From positions 627-16,962 of the forward strand of contig DDSR01000352.1 of assembly GCA_002343455.1 (NCBI GenBank): a stretch of 16,336 nt of DNA, in the 5' to 3' direction. The notes under the pieces were generated by a model that was not told where the DNA came from, did not search any database, and saw only the letters and a list, made by a program, of their open reading frames with translations. Of this stretch, positions 7,513 through 13,578 are shown piece by piece; positions within the stretch are counted from its first letter, which is position 1, and each line of letters opens with the position of its first letter. A program made the position numbers and the translations under genes. This DNA comes from Deltaproteobacteria bacterium UBA2385 (GTDB lineage Bacteria > Myxococcota_A > UBA796 > UBA2385).

Positions 7513-8009
7513 TGGCTCACCTCGTCGGAGTCGTAGCGGCCGAAGAGCACGGGGACCTCGACGGTCACCTCGAGCGCTTCGTTGGTGGGGGTGTAGCCGG
7601 CGAAGGTCAGCGTCGCCGTGCCGTTGGCCGACTCGCCGCCGGTCAGGTTGTCGATCAGCGTGCGCTGGCTGTAGGCGGCGAGGTTGACCGTGAAGGCGGC
7701 GGGCTCGACCGAGCTGACCTGGACCTGGAGCAGGTCGGCGTAGTAGTCGATCTCGGTCTCGTCGCCCTCGATGCCGAGCTGGACCTTGTACTGGGCCAGC
7801 TCGACCGCCGCGTCGACGTCCACGGCGATGTGCTCTTCCAGGGTCAAGTCGACCGGCACGTCGTCGCCGGGGCAGGGGTCGGCGCAGTTGGTGCCGATGA
7901 TCACGGTGCTGCCGCCGTTGACATCGAAGGTCAACAGGTCGGGGAACACCGGGGTGCAGCCGGCGAGGAGGCCCATGCCGGCGAGGAGGAGCGAGGGGCG
8001 GGCTTGCAC
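7509..8009 (-). CDS. small lipoprotein, function not recognised
   Basis: I start this 166-residue protein at the GTG at 8009 because it has AGGAG 7 nt upstream (8021-8017) and gives a textbook lipoprotein signal: MQARPSLLLAGMGLLAGC, positively charged n-region, lipobox LAGC, Cys18. Extending to an ATG at 8099 would add an arginine-rich stretch with no support. The mature part has a close cysteine pair (NCADPCPG) and then about 110 residues that look beta-rich (VQVSSVEPAAFTVNLAAY, GTATLTFAGY, ALEVTVEVPVLFG), like an immunoglobulin-type or other all-beta sandwich. The stop overlaps the start of the cysteine-rich lipoprotein downstream, so the two are probably coupled and may act together at the cell surface. 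No family recognised. Confidence 0.75.
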   Translation of the reverse strand: MQARPSLLLAGMGLLAGCTPVFPDLLTFDVNGGSTVIIGTNCADPCPGDDVPVDLTLEEHIAVDVDAAVELAQYKVQLGIEGDETEIDYYADLLQVQVSSVEPAAFTVNLAAYSQRTLIDNLTGGESANGTATLTFAGYTPTNEALEVTVEVPVLFGRYDSDEVSQ

Positions 8010-8016
8010 GGGGAGT

Positions 8017-8021
8017 CTCCT
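8017..8021 (-). promoter_or_regulatory. Shine-Dalgarno AGGAG deciding the start at 8009
   Basis: On the minus strand AGGAG is followed by 7 nt and then GTG at 8009. The ideal spacing, together with the lipoprotein signal that begins there, decides the start codon of the small lipoprotein over the upstream in-frame ATG at 8099. Confidence 0.7.
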
Positions 8022-8040
8022 GGACTGGGACGCGGTGGCA

Positions 8041-8069
8041 AGGGTAGCTCTTGCGAATGCGCGCGGCAA
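8041..8069 (-). promoter_or_regulatory. candidate sigma-70-like promoter for the lipoprotein pair
   Basis: The 103-bp gap between the end of the nap cluster (8113) and the lipoprotein start (8009) is long for this window. On the minus strand it holds TTGCCG (8069-8064), a 17-bp spacer and TACCCT (8046-8041), weak matches to -35 and -10 boxes with ideal spacing, 31 bp upstream of the GTG. No hairpin followed by a T-run is visible here, so I see no intrinsic terminator for the nap operon; CTTGC/GCAAG can pair but the stem is only 5 bp. Confidence 0.25.
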
Positions 8070-8112
8070 GGGCGGCCCGGAGGGGGCTTGGAGCCGCACG
8101 GAGCCGGCGGCC

Positions 8113-8415
8113 TCAGACGTGCGCGCGCATCCGCACGACGCGGGTCCCCTGCGGCGTCTGCATCAGCGTGTCCATCCACTCCACGCCCTCGTGGCGGTAG
8201 CGGATCTGCACCCCGCGGACCTGGCCGGCGCGCAGCATGTCGACGGCCTGGCTGGGGCTGAGCGGGCCGCCGCTGGCCCGGGCTTGCGCGGCGCCCTTGA
8301 CCAGGACCTCGAAGACCTGGGTCAGGCCCTCGATGTCGGCCACCAGCGCCTGCAGGGTCGGCTCGTCGATGACCTGGTCGAGCAGCTCGGGGAGCTCCTT
8401 CAGCTCTTCTTCCAT
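8113..8415 (-). CDS. 100-residue conserved-looking cytoplasmic protein, function not recognised
   Basis: Last gene of the nap operon. It has no signal peptide, membrane helix or cysteine, so it should be cytoplasmic. The acidic N-terminal ~65 residues look helical (MEEELKELPELLDQVIDEP, then ALVADIEGLTQVFEVLVKGA); a short PLSPSQAVDMLRAG segment leads into a C-terminal beta-like part (RGVQIRYRHEGVEWMDTLM, TRVVRM). The ATG at 8415 lies inside the preceding mini-protein gene (16-bp overlap), with GGAG about 11 nt upstream, so it is translationally coupled to it. I do not recognise the family. Its place in the operon suggests an accessory or maturation role for the nitrate reductase, which is inference only. 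Confidence 0.7.
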   Translation of the reverse strand: MEEELKELPELLDQVIDEPTLQALVADIEGLTQVFEVLVKGAAQARASGGPLSPSQAVDMLRAGQVRGVQIRYRHEGVEWMDTLMQTPQGTRVVRMRAHV

Positions 8416-8654
8416 GGCGGGGGCGTCTCCTTTCCGGTGGCCGGCGGCGTCGAGAAGGGGGCGGCGCTGGTGCCGGTGGTGGGGCGGAACGAGGTGAGGG
8501 GTACGAGCTGCGGAGCGGCCTTGGGGATCACCCGCTCCTCGGGCTGGAACCAGCGTCCACGCAAGAGGTCTCGCCGGGAGGTCACGGGCAGGGCACCTGG
8601 AGCGGCCGCGGGCTGGGCCCGGTTGGGATCGCGGGAGGCGGGATCTCGGGGCAT
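8400..8654 (-). CDS. NapF-N-terminus-like mini-protein 1 (no Fe-S cluster motif)
   Basis: An 84-residue protein with no cysteine. Residues 26-36 read SRRDLLRGRWF and the C-terminus reads ETPPPWKKS. NapF proteins begin with a similar SRRxxLxGRWR...RPPW segment before their four-cysteine ferredoxin domains; here the segment stands alone and the ferredoxin part is absent. The spacer between the two motifs is Pro/Thr/Ala-rich and probably disordered. A second copy with the same layout is encoded at 9926-10147, and both begin M-x-R-[DN]-P, which supports the ATG at 8654 despite a poor Shine-Dalgarno. The RR pair is not followed by a hydrophobic stretch, so this is not a Tat export signal. By analogy with NapF, which contacts NapA precursor in the cytoplasm, it may act in NapA maturation (inference). 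Confidence 0.6.
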   Translation of the reverse strand: MPRDPASRDPNRAQPAAAPGALPVTSRRDLLRGRWFQPEERVIPKAAPQLVPLTSFRPTTGTSAAPFSTPPATGKETPPPWKKS

Positions 8655-8743
8655 GGGAGTGCGCGCTCGGAGGTGGGGACGGTCCAAGCTAACGCGACGC
8701 GGGGAGGGGGGAACGTCGGCGGGGATGAGGGCGCGCTCGGGGG
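8655..8743. other. 89-bp intergenic gap inside the nap operon
   Basis: This is the longest gap within the operon, between the outer-membrane barrel gene and mini-protein 1. It contains the 10-mer GCGCGCTCGG twice in direct orientation, at 8661-8670 and 8731-8740, exactly 70 bp apart. No convincing promoter, terminator or FNR-like palindrome is seen. The repeat may be chance in such GC-rich DNA. Confidence 0.3.
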
Positions 8744-9907
8744 CTACAGGTCCAGGTTCAACTGCAGCCAGGCCCAGAGGTCGGGCTCGCGGTCCCCGGT
8801 GAGCTGCACGAAGGCGGCGCCTCCTCCGGCGATCTGGAGGTGCTCGGCCACCTTGCCGCTCATCCACAGATCGACCTCCTGTCCCAGCATCGGGTCGTCG
8901 GCGGCGGGCGCGGCCGCCAGGAAGGCGTGCAGGTCGAGGTTGGCGCGCAGCCCCTTGGCCGGCGAGGCGCCCAGCTTGAGGGCCGCGTCGTGCAGACCCT
9001 GGTTGTCGACGGCTCCACCGAGGCCGAAGGTGACCAGGTCCAGCTGGCCGTAGAACTTGTGGTTGGTGGCGAAGAGGGTGTCGAAGGCGGTGGCCTTGGT
9101 GTCGGCGGCGTCCCCGTCGCCGCTGAGCAGATCGTACCAGAGGGTCAGCTCGGGCTTCCCGGCCCGGTCCGGGGCGAAGGTGCCGCGGACGCCGACCATG
9201 GCTGCCTGGATGTCCACGTCGGCGCGCGAGCCGACCTGGCCGTAGGCCTCGACCCGCCCGCTGAGGGCGCCGCTGCCGGCCTTGGCGTAGAGGCCGCCGG
9301 TGACCCGGGTCCGCTCGCTGAGCTCGTCGGTGTCCAGGATGACCAGCAGGTCCGTCTGCGCGCCCTCGGCGGGGGTCGCGCCGGCCCTCAAGAAGGCCAT
9401 CAGGCCGCCGGTGTCCCAGGCGGCGCTGTCGGCATCGGCCAGCACGGCGACTCCGGCGTCCGCGCCGAGCTTGCCGGAGCTCAGGCTCAGGCTGAGGGCG
9501 TCGAAGCTCCGTCCTTGCGGGGTCCAGTCGACCGCGCCCAGCAGGCGCTGCTCGTGGATGTTGATCTCCTGGCGCCCGGCGCGCAGGGAGAGCTCCTCGA
9601 CAGGCGCCCACTGCAGCCAGCCCTCGTGCAGATCGATGGAGTCTGCCGTGTAGTCGAGCAGGGTGTGGGACTCCGAGCCCCAGAGCCGGACATCCTGGAA
9701 GGAGAGGCGCGCTCGAAGCTGAGGGGCCTTCAGCTCGGCCCCCAGGCGGGTCCGTTGGCTGACGAAGATGGCCTCGCCGTCGGGGAGGCCGTCCCGACCG
9801 GTGTGGGCCTCGACCCGAGGGCGGACCTGGAGCGTTGGGTGGAGCTGGACCGCATCGGCGGCCTGGGCAGACGAGAGGACGATGGCGGGAAGGAGCAGGG
9901 TGAACAT
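8744..9907 (-). CDS. AlgE-like (alginate-export family) outer-membrane beta-barrel protein
   Basis: A 387-residue outer-membrane protein. It starts with a signal peptide (MFTLLLPAIVLSSAQA, cleavage likely after residue 16). The middle carries the family hallmark LRAGRQEINIHEQRLLGAVDW followed by GRSFDAL, as in alginate-export/AlgE-type barrels. The rest is a series of alternating amphipathic strands (LSLRAGRQ, KPELTLWYDLL, FYGQLDLVTFGLGG, LRANLDLHAFL) ending in WAWLQLNLDL, a typical barrel closing strand. The length suits 16-18 strands. Despite the family name there are no alginate genes here; its position between two NapF-like mini-genes makes it part of the nap operon, where it could let nitrate or nitrite through the outer membrane (inference). 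A perfect GGAGGT lies only 3 nt from the ATG. Confidence 0.78.
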   Translation of the reverse strand: MFTLLLPAIVLSSAQAADAVQLHPTLQVRPRVEAHTGRDGLPDGEAIFVSQRTRLGAELKAPQLRARLSFQDVRLWGSESHTLLDYTADSIDLHEGWLQWAPVEELSLRAGRQEINIHEQRLLGAVDWTPQGRSFDALSLSLSSGKLGADAGVAVLADADSAAWDTGGLMAFLRAGATPAEGAQTDLLVILDTDELSERTRVTGGLYAKAGSGALSGRVEAYGQVGSRADVDIQAAMVGVRGTFAPDRAGKPELTLWYDLLSGDGDAADTKATAFDTLFATNHKFYGQLDLVTFGLGGAVDNQGLHDAALKLGASPAKGLRANLDLHAFLAAAPAADDPMLGQEVDLWMSGKVAEHLQIAGGGAAFVQLTGDREPDLWAWLQLNLDL

Positions 9908-9910
9908 ATG

Positions 9911-9916
9911 ACCTCC
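9911..9916 (-). promoter_or_regulatory. GGAGGT Shine-Dalgarno with unusually short spacing
   Basis: GGAGGT on the minus strand is followed by only 3 nt before the ATG at 9907. It is the strongest ribosome-binding sequence noticed in the nap operon, yet the spacing is shorter than the usual 5-9 nt. No better ATG, GTG or TTG lies just downstream in frame, and the signal peptide begins at this ATG. Confidence 0.6.
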
Positions 9917-9925
9917 AGATCTGTT

Positions 9926-10147
9926 CTACTGTGCGGGGATCGTCTCGATCGTCCAGGGTGGGGGCGCCTCGGTCTCGTAGCCCCGCTCGGCGGAGCAGCC
10001 CGGTGAACGGTCTCCCGGCGCAGAGGCGCTCGTCGCCGGCTCCGCGGCCTGGAGCCAGCGGCCGCGGAGCAGCTCACGTCGGGACCTCAGAGGGCGCTCC
10101 GCCCCTGAAGCGGGCTCTGGGCGAGCTCGTTCTGGATTGCGTGACAT
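9926..10147 (-). CDS. NapF-N-terminus-like mini-protein 2 (no Fe-S cluster motif)
   Basis: A 73-residue paralogue of the protein at 8400-8654. Residues 22-32 read SRRELLRGRWL and the end reads EAPPPWTIETIPAQ, the same two anchors separated by a variable, likely disordered linker. It has a single cysteine (SPGCSAE), so it cannot hold a cysteine-ligated [4Fe-4S] cluster as NapF does. The ATG at 10147 lies 61 bp inside the upstream napB-like gene, an unusually long overlap; it is favoured because the shared opening M-x-R-[DN]-P also occurs in the paralogue. A shorter version beginning at the CTG that overlaps the napB stop is possible. A cytoplasmic role in NapA handling is suggested by the NapF resemblance only. 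Confidence 0.55.
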   Translation of the reverse strand: MSRNPERARPEPASGAERPLRSRRELLRGRWLQAAEPATSASAPGDRSPGCSAERGYETEAPPPWTIETIPAQ

Positions 10148-10842
10148 TGGGTGCAGCTCTCGCGTTCGGGGTGGGTTGAGCGCAGGGCGTCCCTGCCGTT
10201 GGGCCCGTGGCAGGAGAGGCACTGCTCCCGCATGAAGATCGGATGGGGGGTGACCGGCGGCGCGATGCTCCAGGCCCGCGGACCCTGGACCGGGCTCTCC
10301 AGGCCGACGAAGGCGTTGTGGCCCGTCCCGTGGCCGATCAGCGCTCCGGGGATGGGGGCCTCTTGCACGACGTGGCACTGCGTACAGCTCGCGAAGTCCT
10401 CGTGCGGCACCGGCGCCGCCACCGCCTCTCGCAGGCGGAGCCCCTCCTCGTGACAGGCCATGCACTCGGCTGCCGAGTCCTGGCGGATGGGGTGGGGGAT
10501 GGTCGGAGGCGCGCCCGCGTAGGCCCGGTTGAGCGCGCGATCCGCCAGGTCCAGCGGCTTGGAGCTGCCGCTGAGGTCCACCGGGTCGAGGCGTCCGGGC
10601 CCCCTCAGGCGAAGGAGGTCGGCCTCGAGCTGGGCCCCTCCGGTCCGAGGGGTGTCGCGGAGGCTGAGGTAGCCGGGCACCGGGCGGCTCCCGGTCTCCT
10701 CGCCCCCGTGCTCGGCCAGCACCAGGGGGGTGCCGGTCGAGGGTGGTTCGCCTGTCCCCACCAGGAAGCCGGCGATGGCCAGGGTCACGACGACCGCCAG
10801 GAAGAGCGGCGCGGCGTGCGCGTTGCTGTGCGAGGCGTGCAT
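10087..10842 (-). CDS. napB: NapB-like tetrahaem c-type cytochrome (nitrate reductase electron-transfer subunit)
   Basis: A 251-residue cytochrome with an N-terminal membrane segment or uncleaved signal (APLFLAVVVTLAIAGFLVG, residues 11-29). Module 1 (about 107-185) is NapB-like: AYAGAPPTIPHP, CMACH (127-131), CTQCHVVQ (153-157), then a conserved-looking NAFVGL. Module 2 (about 187-240) repeats the pattern in shorter form: APPVTPHPIFMREQ, CLSCH (208-212), CTQCHAIQ (230-234). Known NapB has two haems and about 150 residues, so this looks like an internal duplication giving four haem sites. It should pass electrons to NapA in the periplasm and may be membrane-tethered. The gene lies 4 bp after napA, with GAGG just before its ATG, and its 3' end overlaps mini-protein 2. 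Confidence 0.85.
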   Translation of the reverse strand: MHASHSNAHAAPLFLAVVVTLAIAGFLVGTGEPPSTGTPLVLAEHGGEETGSRPVPGYLSLRDTPRTGGAQLEADLLRLRGPGRLDPVDLSGSSKPLDLADRALNRAYAGAPPTIPHPIRQDSAAECMACHEEGLRLREAVAAPVPHEDFASCTQCHVVQEAPIPGALIGHGTGHNAFVGLESPVQGPRAWSIAPPVTPHPIFMREQCLSCHGPNGRDALRSTHPERESCTQCHAIQNELAQSPLQGRSAL

Positions 10843-10846
10843 GGCC

Positions 10847-13309
10847 TCAGGCCCCCTGCCGTTGGGGTGTGGGGCGCTGGGGGGGCGGGCTCGGGGGCAG
10901 CCGGCTGATCTTCACCGCGCACTTCTTGTAGTCCGGCTGCTTGGAGAAGGGGTCGAAGAGGTGCAGGGTGACGAGGTTGATCGGCGTGCGCTCGTCGAAG
11001 AAGGGCACGAAGACAGAGCCCGGCGGAGGCTCGCCTCGCCCGCCCAGCCAGACCGGCACCTCGACCGCGCCGCGGCGGCTCTCGACCCTGACCTGCTCGC
11101 CGTTCTGGATGCCCAGGCGCTTCGCGTCGGCCCGGTTCATCTCGACATAGGCCTGGGGCATCGCCTCGCGCAGCTGGGGGATGCGCCGGGTCATCGTGCC
11201 GCTGTGCCAGTGCTCCAGCACCCGGCCCGTACAGAGCCAGAAGGGGAAGTCGGTGTCGGGCATCTCGGGCGGATCGCCGTAGGGACGGAACCAGATCTGG
11301 GCCCGACCGTCGTCGGTGGTCGAGTGGTAGAACTCGATCTCCCGCCCCTTGGCGACGTAGGGGTCGTCGAAGGCGGCGAAGCGGAAGCGGGTCTCCCGCC
11401 AGGTGCCGTCGGGTTGCTCGACCACCGGCCAGCGCAAGCCGCGGGCTTGGGCATAGACGTCGTAGGGGGCCAGATCCTTGTGCTTCAGCCGGCTGAAGGG
11501 GCGGTACTCCTCGAAGAGGGCGCGGTCGACGTTGATGTCGTAGTAGCGCTCCCACCGCCAGACCGGGACCTCCCGGCCCTGGGCGTCGGCCATGTGGAAG
11601 AGGAAGCGCCCGTCCTTGTCCTTCATCCCGGCGTGGCCGCGGTCGTACAGCTCGCGCGCCACGGCGATGAGCTGCCAGACGTCGTCGCGGGCCTGGCCGG
11701 GGGGCTCGACCTGCTTGAACCACTGCTGGGTCCGTCGCTCGGAGTTTCCGTACATGCCGTTCTTCTCGACCCACATGGCGCTGGGCAGCACCAGGTCGGC
11801 GATGGCGGTCGTGGCGGTCGGGTAGACATCGCTGCAGATCAGGAACTTGTCCGGGTCCTTGACCCCCGGCTCCAGCAGCAGGTTGCGGTTGGGCAGGGTC
11901 TGGCCCGGGTTGGTGACCTGGACCCAGATGGTGTGGATGTCTCCCCCCTCCTTCTTGGGCTTGCTCCAGGCCTCGAACATGGCGACGGTGTGGTGTCCGG
12001 GCTTGGGGTTGATGCGACCGGCGGGCAGCCTCCACTGCTCTTCGGTGTACTGCCGGTGCTTGTCGTTGGTGACGACCCGGCCCCCGGGCAGGGTGTGGGC
12101 CAGGGTGCCGACCTCGCGGACGGTGCCGCAAGCCGAGGGCTGGCCGGTCAGGCTGGTGGGCGCGTCGCCGGGGCGCCCGAAGTGACCCGAGAGCAGGTGG
12201 ACGCCGTGGATGAGGCTGTTGATGGCGGTGCCGCGGGTGTGCTGGTTGGCGCCCATGCACCACAGCGAGGTGATGCGCAGGGAGCGGTCGCCGAAGAGGT
12301 CGGCCAGCAGGCGGATCTTCTCGGCCGGCACGCCGGAGATGCGCTCGACCTCGGCCGGCGTGTAGGACTCCAGCGCGGCGACGTAGTCCTCGAAGCTCAT
12401 CGCCTCGCCGTTGAGCGTGCCCTTCTCGTCGTCGCGGCGGAAGGCGCAGTTCCTGGCGACGAAGTCCCGATCCCAGGTCCCGTTCTTGAGCAGCAGGTGG
12501 GCGATGCCGTTGGCGATGGCCAGGTCGCTGTGCGGCTTGAACTCCAGGTAGTGCTGGGCGTGCGCGGTGCTGCGGGTGCGGCGGGTGCCGATGTCGATCA
12601 GGGTGATCTCCTCGCCCCGCGAGCGGCGGTCGATCAGGCGGGAGAAGAGCACCGGGTGCATCTCGGCGGGGTTGTTGCCCCAGAGGATGACCACGTCGGC
12701 GGCGTCGAGGTCGTCGTAGCAGCCGGCCGGCTCGTCGACGCCGTAGGTGGCCAGGAAGCCGGTGACGGCGCTGGCCATGCAGAGGCGGGCGTTGGGATCG
12801 ATGTGGTTGTTGGACAGGCCCCCCTTCATGAACTTCAGGTTGGCGTAGCCTTCGGGGATGGTCCACTGTCCGCTGCCGTAGATGGCGAACCCGGCCGGAT
12901 CCAGCTCGATGCGATCGGCGATGACCCCGATGGCCTCTTCCCATGAGATCGGGACCAGCTCACCGCCATTGCGCAGCATCGGCGTGCGCAGGCGGTCCTC
13001 ACCGTACAGGGCGAGGCCGACGTGGTAGCCCTTGACGCAGAGCAGGCCCTTGTTGACCTCGGCTTGCTGGTCGCCGGCGATGGCCACCACCTTGCCGCCG
13101 CGGGTCCCGACCTGGACGTGGCAGCCCGTCCCGCAGAAGCGGCAGGGCGCCTTGTTCCAGGCGACCCCGTCTCCGGTGCGGCGGGCCTGGTCCTCGCTGA
13201 TCCCGGCCGCGCTGATCCCGGCTGCCTGGGAGCCGGTGGCCCTGGCCGCGGCGGCGGAGGCGGCGGCCATGGCGCTGAGCTTCAGAAAGGTGCGACGGTC
13301 GGTGCTCAT
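10847..13309 (-). CDS. napA: periplasmic nitrate reductase catalytic subunit NapA
   Basis: An 820-residue molybdopterin oxidoreductase that reduces nitrate to nitrite in the periplasm. A Tat signal (DRRTFLKLSA) opens the protein. The [4Fe-4S] ligands are Cys56, Cys59, Cys63 and Cys91 (APCRFCGTGC and LLCVKGYH, with the conserved Lys93). ARLCMASAVTGF provides the Mo-ligating Cys177, typical of NapA, followed by DEPAGCYDD and VILWGNNPAEMHP. NapA-specific blocks continue: GANQHTRGTAINSLIHGVHL, SLTGQPSACGTVREVGT, and a C-terminal molybdopterin-binding domain (WLCTGRVLEHWHSGTMTRR). Length fits the family. It is encoded 14 bp after napD, whose product normally binds this Tat signal, and 4 bp before the napB-like gene. 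Assignment to NapA rather than an assimilatory or formate enzyme rests on these motifs and the NapD/NapB neighbours. Confidence 0.96.
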   Translation of the reverse strand: MSTDRRTFLKLSAMAAASAAAARATGSQAAGISAAGISEDQARRTGDGVAWNKAPCRFCGTGCHVQVGTRGGKVVAIAGDQQAEVNKGLLCVKGYHVGLALYGEDRLRTPMLRNGGELVPISWEEAIGVIADRIELDPAGFAIYGSGQWTIPEGYANLKFMKGGLSNNHIDPNARLCMASAVTGFLATYGVDEPAGCYDDLDAADVVILWGNNPAEMHPVLFSRLIDRRSRGEEITLIDIGTRRTRSTAHAQHYLEFKPHSDLAIANGIAHLLLKNGTWDRDFVARNCAFRRDDEKGTLNGEAMSFEDYVAALESYTPAEVERISGVPAEKIRLLADLFGDRSLRITSLWCMGANQHTRGTAINSLIHGVHLLSGHFGRPGDAPTSLTGQPSACGTVREVGTLAHTLPGGRVVTNDKHRQYTEEQWRLPAGRINPKPGHHTVAMFEAWSKPKKEGGDIHTIWVQVTNPGQTLPNRNLLLEPGVKDPDKFLICSDVYPTATTAIADLVLPSAMWVEKNGMYGNSERRTQQWFKQVEPPGQARDDVWQLIAVARELYDRGHAGMKDKDGRFLFHMADAQGREVPVWRWERYYDINVDRALFEEYRPFSRLKHKDLAPYDVYAQARGLRWPVVEQPDGTWRETRFRFAAFDDPYVAKGREIEFYHSTTDDGRAQIWFRPYGDPPEMPDTDFPFWLCTGRVLEHWHSGTMTRRIPQLREAMPQAYVEMNRADAKRLGIQNGEQVRVESRRGAVEVPVWLGGRGEPPPGSVFVPFFDERTPINLVTLHLFDPFSKQPDYKKCAVKISRLPPSPPPQRPTPQRQGA
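13196..13225. repeat. 15-bp tandem duplication in the NapA signal-peptide region
   Basis: GCTGATCCCGGCCGC is followed directly by GCTGATCCCGGCTGC, two 15-bp units with one mismatch. They encode the repeated AAGIS-AAGIS at residues 29-38 of NapA, close to the expected signal-peptidase site. The frame is kept, so this looks like a small slippage duplication that lengthens the leader by five residues. Confidence 0.7.
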
Positions 13310-13323
13310 GGCTGGCTCTCGCG

Positions 13324-13578
13324 TCAGGAGATCGGGTGGAGGTGGAGGTCGGAGAAGTCGGCGTAGGCGAGCTCGCAGTGCACGACGCCGGGGCTGTGGG
13401 CGACCTGATCCCAGAGCTGGCGGTCCTCCTCCCGGGAGGCGCTCTCCAGCACCAGGGGCAGGCGGTCCTCGACGGGATCGCCCAGGCTCAGTCGTGGATC
13501 GAGGGCCAGCGTGCGCAGCAGCTCGGCGCGGGTGCGGGGATCGGGGCTCATGGTCAGGACGGCGGAGAGGACGGGCAT
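13324..13578 (-). CDS. napD: NapD, Tat-signal-binding chaperone for NapA
   Basis: An 84-residue cytoplasmic protein directly upstream of napA. It has the NapD layout: a short beta start (MPVLSAVLTMSPDP), an alpha helix, a strand (DRLPLVLESAS), a second helix (REEDRQLWDQVAHSPGV) and the diagnostic end VHCELAYADFSDL, equivalent to the NapD pattern V-x-x-x-x-L-x-Y-x-x-x-D. NapD binds the twin-arginine leader of NapA and holds it back until the cofactors are inserted. The ATG overlaps the stop of the NrfD-family gene by one base (TGATG) and the gene ends 14 bp before napA. Identification is by motif, size and position; the family is weakly conserved. Confidence 0.85.
   Translation of the reverse strand: MPVLSAVLTMSPDPRTRAELLRTLALDPRLSLGDPVEDRLPLVLESASREEDRQLWDQVAHSPGVVHCELAYADFSDLHLHPIS

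Noticed and set aside
8010..8099. Upstream extension of the small lipoprotein to an ATG at 8099
   Set aside because: The GTG at 8009 has a good AGGAG and starts a canonical lipoprotein signal; the extension adds Arg/Pro-rich residues ahead of it.
8550..8580. SRRDLLRGRW as a Tat signal
   Set aside because: No hydrophobic h-region or cleavage site follows; the next residues are polar and proline-rich in both paralogues.
8661..8740. Two direct copies of GCGCGCTCGG as an operator
   Set aside because: Ten-base G/C words are common in DNA of this composition and no palindrome or promoter accompanies them; recorded only as a note.
10730..12946. Long open frames on both strands over napA (738 and 719 residues)
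   Set aside because: Frame-shifted or antisense readings of napA with compositional bias only.
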